Positions 14,639-17,362 of a stretch of DNA of 17,362 bases are shown piece by piece. Location of the stretch: contig JBFELO010000098.1 of assembly GCA_041552055.1 (NCBI GenBank), positions 1-17,362 of the forward strand. The letters are read 5' to 3'. Positions within the stretch are counted from its first letter, which is position 1. Each line of letters opens with the position of its first letter. The notes below the pieces were generated by a model, which made no database searches, was not told the origin of the DNA, and was given only the letters and a program-made list of their open reading frames with translations. This DNA is from JBFELO01 sp041552055. GTDB taxonomy: Bacteria > Acidobacteriota > Thermoanaerobaculia > Thermoanaerobaculales > Sulfomarinibacteraceae. The position numbers and the translations under genes are program-made.

Positions 14639-15013
14639 CTACAGCCCCTGTTCGATGTGTCGGAACAGCTGGAGCGAGAGAGACTTGTCACCCATCTGGC
14701 CAACCCGGATCGACACCGACGTGTTGTCGAAGTCGAGCGCCTTGAGCTTGACCCGCACCTTGGTCCCGACCGCCGTGCGTGCGGTAAGCTCCCCCTGCAG
14801 CCCCGCCACCCCCCCGCCGACGGCCACCAGGTTGAGCTCCTCGAACGCCTCCCGGGTCGCCTCTTCGACCCGCGGCAACGGCGCCGGAAGCGTCCCCGTC
14901 ACGTCGCCCTTGACCCAGCTGTACTCGGCGACCGAACCCTCCGGCGTCACCGTGGTCGAACCGCATCCAATCACCGTGAGCGCCACCGCGATCGACAAGA
15001 CTGCCGTCCTCAT
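14639..15013 (-). CDS. Small DUF3568-like lipoprotein
   Basis: 124 aa. The N-terminus is a lipoprotein signal: MRTAVLSIAVALTVIGC, with lipobox VIGC and Cys at residue 17. The mature part is a small alpha/beta domain: VEEATREAFEELNL, GELTARTAVGTKVRVKLKAL, and SVSIRVGQMGDKSLSLQLF. This resembles DUF3568-type lipoproteins, which are of unknown function and probably sit on the inner face of the outer membrane. I chose the ATG at 15013 because it starts the signal peptide directly. A GTG eight codons upstream is possible, and no strong ribosome binding site is seen for either. The gene converges on the thiolase gene and diverges from the reductase gene, with 98 bp between the two starts. Confidence 0.75.
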   Translation of the reverse strand: MRTAVLSIAVALTVIGCGSTTVTPEGSVAEYSWVKGDVTGTLPAPLPRVEEATREAFEELNLVAVGGGVAGLQGELTARTAVGTKVRVKLKALDFDNTSVSIRVGQMGDKSLSLQLFRHIEQGL

Positions 15014-15111
15014 GGCCGCCACACTACCCTCTCGCACTTTGGATGTCGAGGGCCCCGGCGCGCTTGTCCCGCAGTGCCTCCTGGGCTACCCTGGCGGCCC
15101 GGAGGAAACCC

Positions 15112-16419
15112 GTGCCAGGCGCAATCGGCATCCGCAGCGAAACCAAGAGTCCATGGGAACGGCGAACCCCGGTGACCCCGGATCTCGCTCGCAACCTGGT
15201 CGACGAGGGGGTCCGGGTCCTGGTCCAGCCGTCCGCCCGACGCGTCTTCTCCGATCGCGAGTTCGTGCGGGCCGGCGCCGAGATGACCACCGATCTGTCC
15301 GACGCCAACGCCATACTCGGGGTCAAGGAGATTCCGCCCGACGCCCTCCTCGCCGGCAAGGCCTACCTCTTCTTCTCGCACGTCATCAAGGGTCAACCGA
15401 ACAACATGCCCATGCTCGCGCGGCTCATCGAGCTCGGCTGTACCCTGATCGACTACGAGGCGATCACCGACGACGCGGGCCGGCGGCTGGTCTTCTTCGG
15501 CCGCTTCGCGGGTCTCGCCGGAATGATCGACACGCTGTGGGCGCTCGGTGAGCGGCTTGCCGCTGAAGGAGTGCGAACCCCGTTCCGTTCGATCCAACCG
15601 GCCCACACCTACGACTCCCTGGAGGACGCGAAGAACGCGGTGCGGGACGCCGGGCGGGCGATCAGCTCGGACGGCCTGCCGCCGCTCGCGAGCCCGATGG
15701 TCATCGGAATCGCCGGGTACGGCAACGTGGCCCGCGGCGTCCGCGAGATCCTGTCCGAGATCCCGATCCGAGAGATCCAACCGCAGGATCTCCTTGCCAT
15801 CAATTCCGAGACCTTCGCCCATCGCATCGGGGTGGTCACCTTCGAGGAGCAACACATCGTTGCTCCAAACAGGGCCGACCGACCGTTCGAGCTGCAGGAC
15901 TACTACGACCACCCCGAGCTGTACCGCGCGGCTTTCGCAGACTACCTCCCCCACCTCACCGTGTTGATGAACTGCAACTACTGGGACGAGCGTTACCCGC
16001 GGCTGGTCGAGAAGCAGGATCTCCGACGGCTGTATGAGACCGACCAGCGACCGAAACTGCAGGTCATCGGTGATCTGAGCTGCGACGTCGAGGGAGCCGT
16101 GGAGTGCACCCTCAAGGTGACCGAGCCCGGCGACCCGGTGTACGTGTGGGACCCCAAGACCGGAACCATCGCGTCGGGCGTCGAGGGTCACGGCCCCGTG
16201 GTCCTGGCGGTCGACATCCTGCCGAGCGAGCTTCCCCTGGAGGCGTCCGACGATTTCAGCGCCTCGCTGGTAGGCCTGCTGCCCTCCCTCGCGCGGGCGG
16301 ATTTCGCGGTCGATTTCAAAGACTTGCGGCTTCCGCCGGCCCTGCTCCGCGCGGTCGTCGTGCATCGGGGAAAGCTCACTCCTGCGTACCGATACCTCAA
16401 CCGTCATCTTGCGGGTTGA
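15112..16419 (+). CDS. Lysine-ketoglutarate-reductase-like (saccharopine dehydrogenase, AlaDH/PNT-type) protein
   Basis: 435 aa from the GTG at 15112, which has GGAGG six bases upstream; an ATG 23 codons earlier lacks a site and adds a non-conserved leader. Residues 5-145 match the AlaDH/PNT N-terminal fold of the reductase half of eukaryotic AASS/LKR: GIRSETKSPWERRTPVTP at 6-23, ILGVKEIPP with K72, FFSHVIKGQPNNMPML with H90, TLIDYE, and FGRFAGLAGMID. The Rossmann segment VIGIAGYGNVARG is at 197-209. NCNYWDERYPRLV and CDVEGAVECT are further LKR-type motifs. It would join lysine and 2-oxoglutarate into saccharopine with NAD(P)H, or catalyse a related reaction. The saccharopine-cleaving half is absent, and a terminator follows the gene closely, so it is transcribed alone. 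Substrate specificity cannot be read from the sequence. Confidence 0.88.
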   Translation: MPGAIGIRSETKSPWERRTPVTPDLARNLVDEGVRVLVQPSARRVFSDREFVRAGAEMTTDLSDANAILGVKEIPPDALLAGKAYLFFSHVIKGQPNNMPMLARLIELGCTLIDYEAITDDAGRRLVFFGRFAGLAGMIDTLWALGERLAAEGVRTPFRSIQPAHTYDSLEDAKNAVRDAGRAISSDGLPPLASPMVIGIAGYGNVARGVREILSEIPIREIQPQDLLAINSETFAHRIGVVTFEEQHIVAPNRADRPFELQDYYDHPELYRAAFADYLPHLTVLMNCNYWDERYPRLVEKQDLRRLYETDQRPKLQVIGDLSCDVEGAVECTLKVTEPGDPVYVWDPKTGTIASGVEGHGPVVLAVDILPSELPLEASDDFSASLVGLLPSLARADFAVDFKDLRLPPALLRAVVVHRGKLTPAYRYLNRHLAG

Positions 16420-16478
16420 TTCGCGACCGCGATCAGGATATGCTACGCGCCGGACTCGGCGTACGCCACGGCATCGTC

Positions 16479-16502
16479 GGCTCGGCCTGTCCGAGCCTTT
16501 TT
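16479..16502 (+). terminator. Strong intrinsic terminator after the reductase gene
   Basis: GGCTCGG (16479-16485) pairs perfectly with CCGAGCC (16491-16497) over a 5-nt loop and is followed at once by TTTTT (16498-16502). It begins 59 bp past the stop codon. Confidence 0.9.
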
Positions 16503-16560
16503 ATGAATGCCGCCGGAAGCTCCGGCTTCCCGCGGCCCCCACATTTTGATTCCCCTCGTC

Positions 16561-16872
16561 TCATCCGGGTCTCCCCGACCCGGTAATTTTTTCATCCGCC
16601 CGCCCAACCAGGGCGTGTGGGCGTGGGGACCAGGGGCATGAGGCCTCTGCCCGGCCGTCGTTGGCCGCTGGTCGCCGGTCCACCCGCCCAGCCGGCTCTA
16701 ACAGTTGTGCGGCTGTCCGGCCATCGGGCTTTGCAGCCTCGAGCCGCTGCGACTCCCGTGGTGCCTCTGCCTCGATCTCGCGCCGCGCCTCGTCCCGAAC
16801 CGACCTGGCGGGCAACGCCGAGAGACGATTATGATGATAGCGAACGCTGTCAACCCGTCGTCTTGCGCGCAC
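16561..16872 (-). other. Doubtful reading frame with a coiled-coil segment, possibly a decayed gene
   Basis: A 103-codon frame starts at a GTG that overlaps the end of the small membrane protein gene by 23 bp. The middle part DEARREIEAEAPRESQRLE is charged and helical and shares RESQRLE with the coiled-coil protein at 17108-17362. The two also share DNA similarity (21/22 bases at 16737-16758 and 17239-17260). The remainder is Arg/Pro/Ala-rich with no recognisable fold and ends inside a plus-strand terminator. There is no ribosome binding site. It may be a remnant of a duplicated, rearranged gene or simply non-coding. Confidence 0.25.
16565..16592 (+). terminator. Second plus-strand intrinsic terminator
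   Basis: CCGGGTC (16565-16571) pairs perfectly with GACCCGG (16577-16583) over a 5-nt loop and is followed by TAATTTTTT (16584-16592). No gene lies between it and the terminator at 16479-16502, so it is either a backup terminator for the reductase gene or the end of an unseen short transcript. Confidence 0.8.
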
Positions 16873-17068
16873 GCGTTTCTATGTAGACCTTGGCCGCTTT
16901 GCTGACCGGAATCACGCCGACAAGTGCCGCTATCCCCGCAAGGTCCGGGACTGCGTCGGTGGGCCAGACTTTGATGACCCATATGTAGAACGACACCAGG
17001 ACAATGCCAAACATAATGATGTACATAACAACGTCGGCTACGATGTCGGCTACTTCTGAACGAGCCAT
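16850..17068 (-). CDS. Small membrane protein, holin-like
   Basis: 72 aa from the ATG at 17068, which has GAGG six bases upstream; an earlier in-frame start at 17104 has no such site. A strong transmembrane helix covers residues 13-33 (VVMYIIMFGIVLVSFYIWVI), then a polar turn WPTDAVPDLAG. A second, weaker hydrophobic stretch lies at 43-56 (LAGIAALVGVIPVS), followed by a basic tail KAAKVYIETRARK. The size, one or two helices and charged C-terminus fit phage holins and similar small phage membrane proteins. No sequence motif proves this. It lies 39 bp after the coiled-coil membrane protein gene, in the same direction. Confidence 0.6.
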   Translation of the reverse strand: MARSEVADIVADVVMYIIMFGIVLVSFYIWVIKVWPTDAVPDLAGIAALVGVIPVSKAAKVYIETRARKTTG

Positions 17069-17107
17069 ATTGCACCTCACTTTTCTATGTCTGACGGTAC
17101 CCATTTT

Positions 17108-17362
17108 TCAGCCATGCTCAAACTCCCACTCCCCGCCAAACTTCCGCCACTTGCGCTCTTTCCACTCGGCCCGCTTCTGCTCCACCTCGAGCTCGCGCCG
17201 CTGCTCGTCCACCTGGCGCCGCACCCTCCGCACCTCATCCTCGAGCCGCTGAGACTCCCGCCGAGCTCGCCACACCATCACGCCAGCGGCCACCATGCCG
17301 GCGAGCAGTGCGAGTGCAATGACGGTGTTTTTGAACGGTGCCACGTTCACCAACTTCACCAA
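17108..17362 (-). CDS. Membrane-anchored coiled-coil protein, spanin (Rz)-like; 5' end at window edge
   Basis: 85 codons with the stop are visible. The frame is open to the window edge, where TTG and several GTG codons could start it, so the true start may lie outside. An N-terminal transmembrane helix at about 12-31 (NTVIALALLAGMVAAGVMVW) is followed by a highly charged helix at 32-73 (RRESQRLEDEVRR..., DEQRRELEVEQKRAEWKER) with coiled-coil character. The ending is short and Trp-rich. This build matches inner-membrane spanins of phage lysis cassettes, but also many other small membrane-anchored coiled-coil proteins. Its place directly before a holin-like gene favours the phage reading. Confidence 0.55.
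   Translation of the reverse strand: MVKLVNVAPFKNTVIALALLAGMVAAGVMVWRARRESQRLEDEVRRVRRQVDEQRRELEVEQKRAEWKERKWRKFGGEWEFEHG

Larger units (their letters stand above)
16420..16849. other. Gene-poor stretch with two tandem terminators and GC-rich hairpins
   Basis: After the reductase stop this 430-bp stretch holds two plus-strand intrinsic terminators (listed separately). Between them is a hairpin GCCGGA (16512-16517) / TCCGGC (16521-16526). Further on are tandem GGGCGTG units around 16612-16626 and a GGGCA...TGCCC hairpin near 16634-16652. Only one doubtful minus-strand reading frame is present. Its composition and content differ from the compact gene order to the left. Confidence 0.5.

Noticed and set aside
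15064..15092. TTGTCC-N17-TACCCT as promoter of the reductase gene
   Set aside because: Only weak matches to consensus (especially the -10); the spacing is right but I would not list it as a feature.
15010..16407. Long minus-strand reading frame opposite the reductase gene
   Set aside because: Same reason: an antisense shadow of a clearly conserved gene.
16827..16853. TTGACA on the minus strand at 16848-16853 as a promoter -35
   Set aside because: The nearest -10-like hexamers (CATAAT at 14 bp, TAATCG at 16 bp) are wrongly spaced or weak, and the TTGACA is formed by the stop codon of the small membrane protein gene with no clear gene downstream.

Overview
This is a GC-rich bacterial chromosomal window with no rRNA, tRNA, CRISPR array or insertion sequence that I can see. 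The gene content is Gram-negative in type: an outer-membrane beta-barrel, a polysaccharide-export SLBB protein, a lipobox lipoprotein, and DUF1844 and DUF4388/PATAN proteins. Together with HspR-type control of dnaK and a FadN-type beta-oxidation protein, this fits an Acidobacteriota-like or related deep-branching lineage. That placement is inferred from gene content, not from a marker phylogeny.

Left part (1-6.8 kb, all minus strand). A DUF1844 protein, a large TPR/zinc-ribbon membrane protein and a DUF4388 protein follow a candidate promoter at 6818-6846 and are packed with 4-bp overlaps or a 1-nt gap. Next comes dnaK with its own near-consensus promoter, which overlaps a HAIR-like HspR operator. 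An intrinsic terminator follows dnaK. Then come hspR and, overlapping it by 4 bp, an RpoD-like sigma factor cut off by the window edge. This looks like a heat-shock module in which HspR, encoded two transcription units downstream of the operator, would repress dnaK.

Middle (6.9-10.4 kb, minus strand). A monocistronic enoyl-CoA hydratase has a good promoter. Behind it lies a decayed or recoded exopolysaccharide-export locus: a beta-barrel gene with an in-frame TAG and a +1 frameshift, an SLBB export gene with in-frame TAG and TAA, and a small SLH-like protein whose start is missing. Protein similarity continues in the same frame past each stop, and all three premature stops are one C-to-T change from a Gln codon.

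Right-middle (10.4-14.6 kb, plus strand). A 546-bp divergent intergenic region holds a perfect 7+4+7 palindrome that matches the Bacillus FadR (TetR-family) operator type. It sits 61 bp upstream of a two-gene beta-oxidation operon, a fadN-like dehydrogenase/hydratase and a fadA-like thiolase.

Right part (14.6-17.4 kb). A small lipoprotein (minus) diverges from a lysine-ketoglutarate-reductase-like gene (plus), which ends at a strong terminator. A second terminator lies about 70 bp further on. Beyond it is a gene-poor stretch and then two small minus-strand membrane proteins that look like a phage-type holin/spanin pair, so a different element may start around 16.5-16.6 kb.
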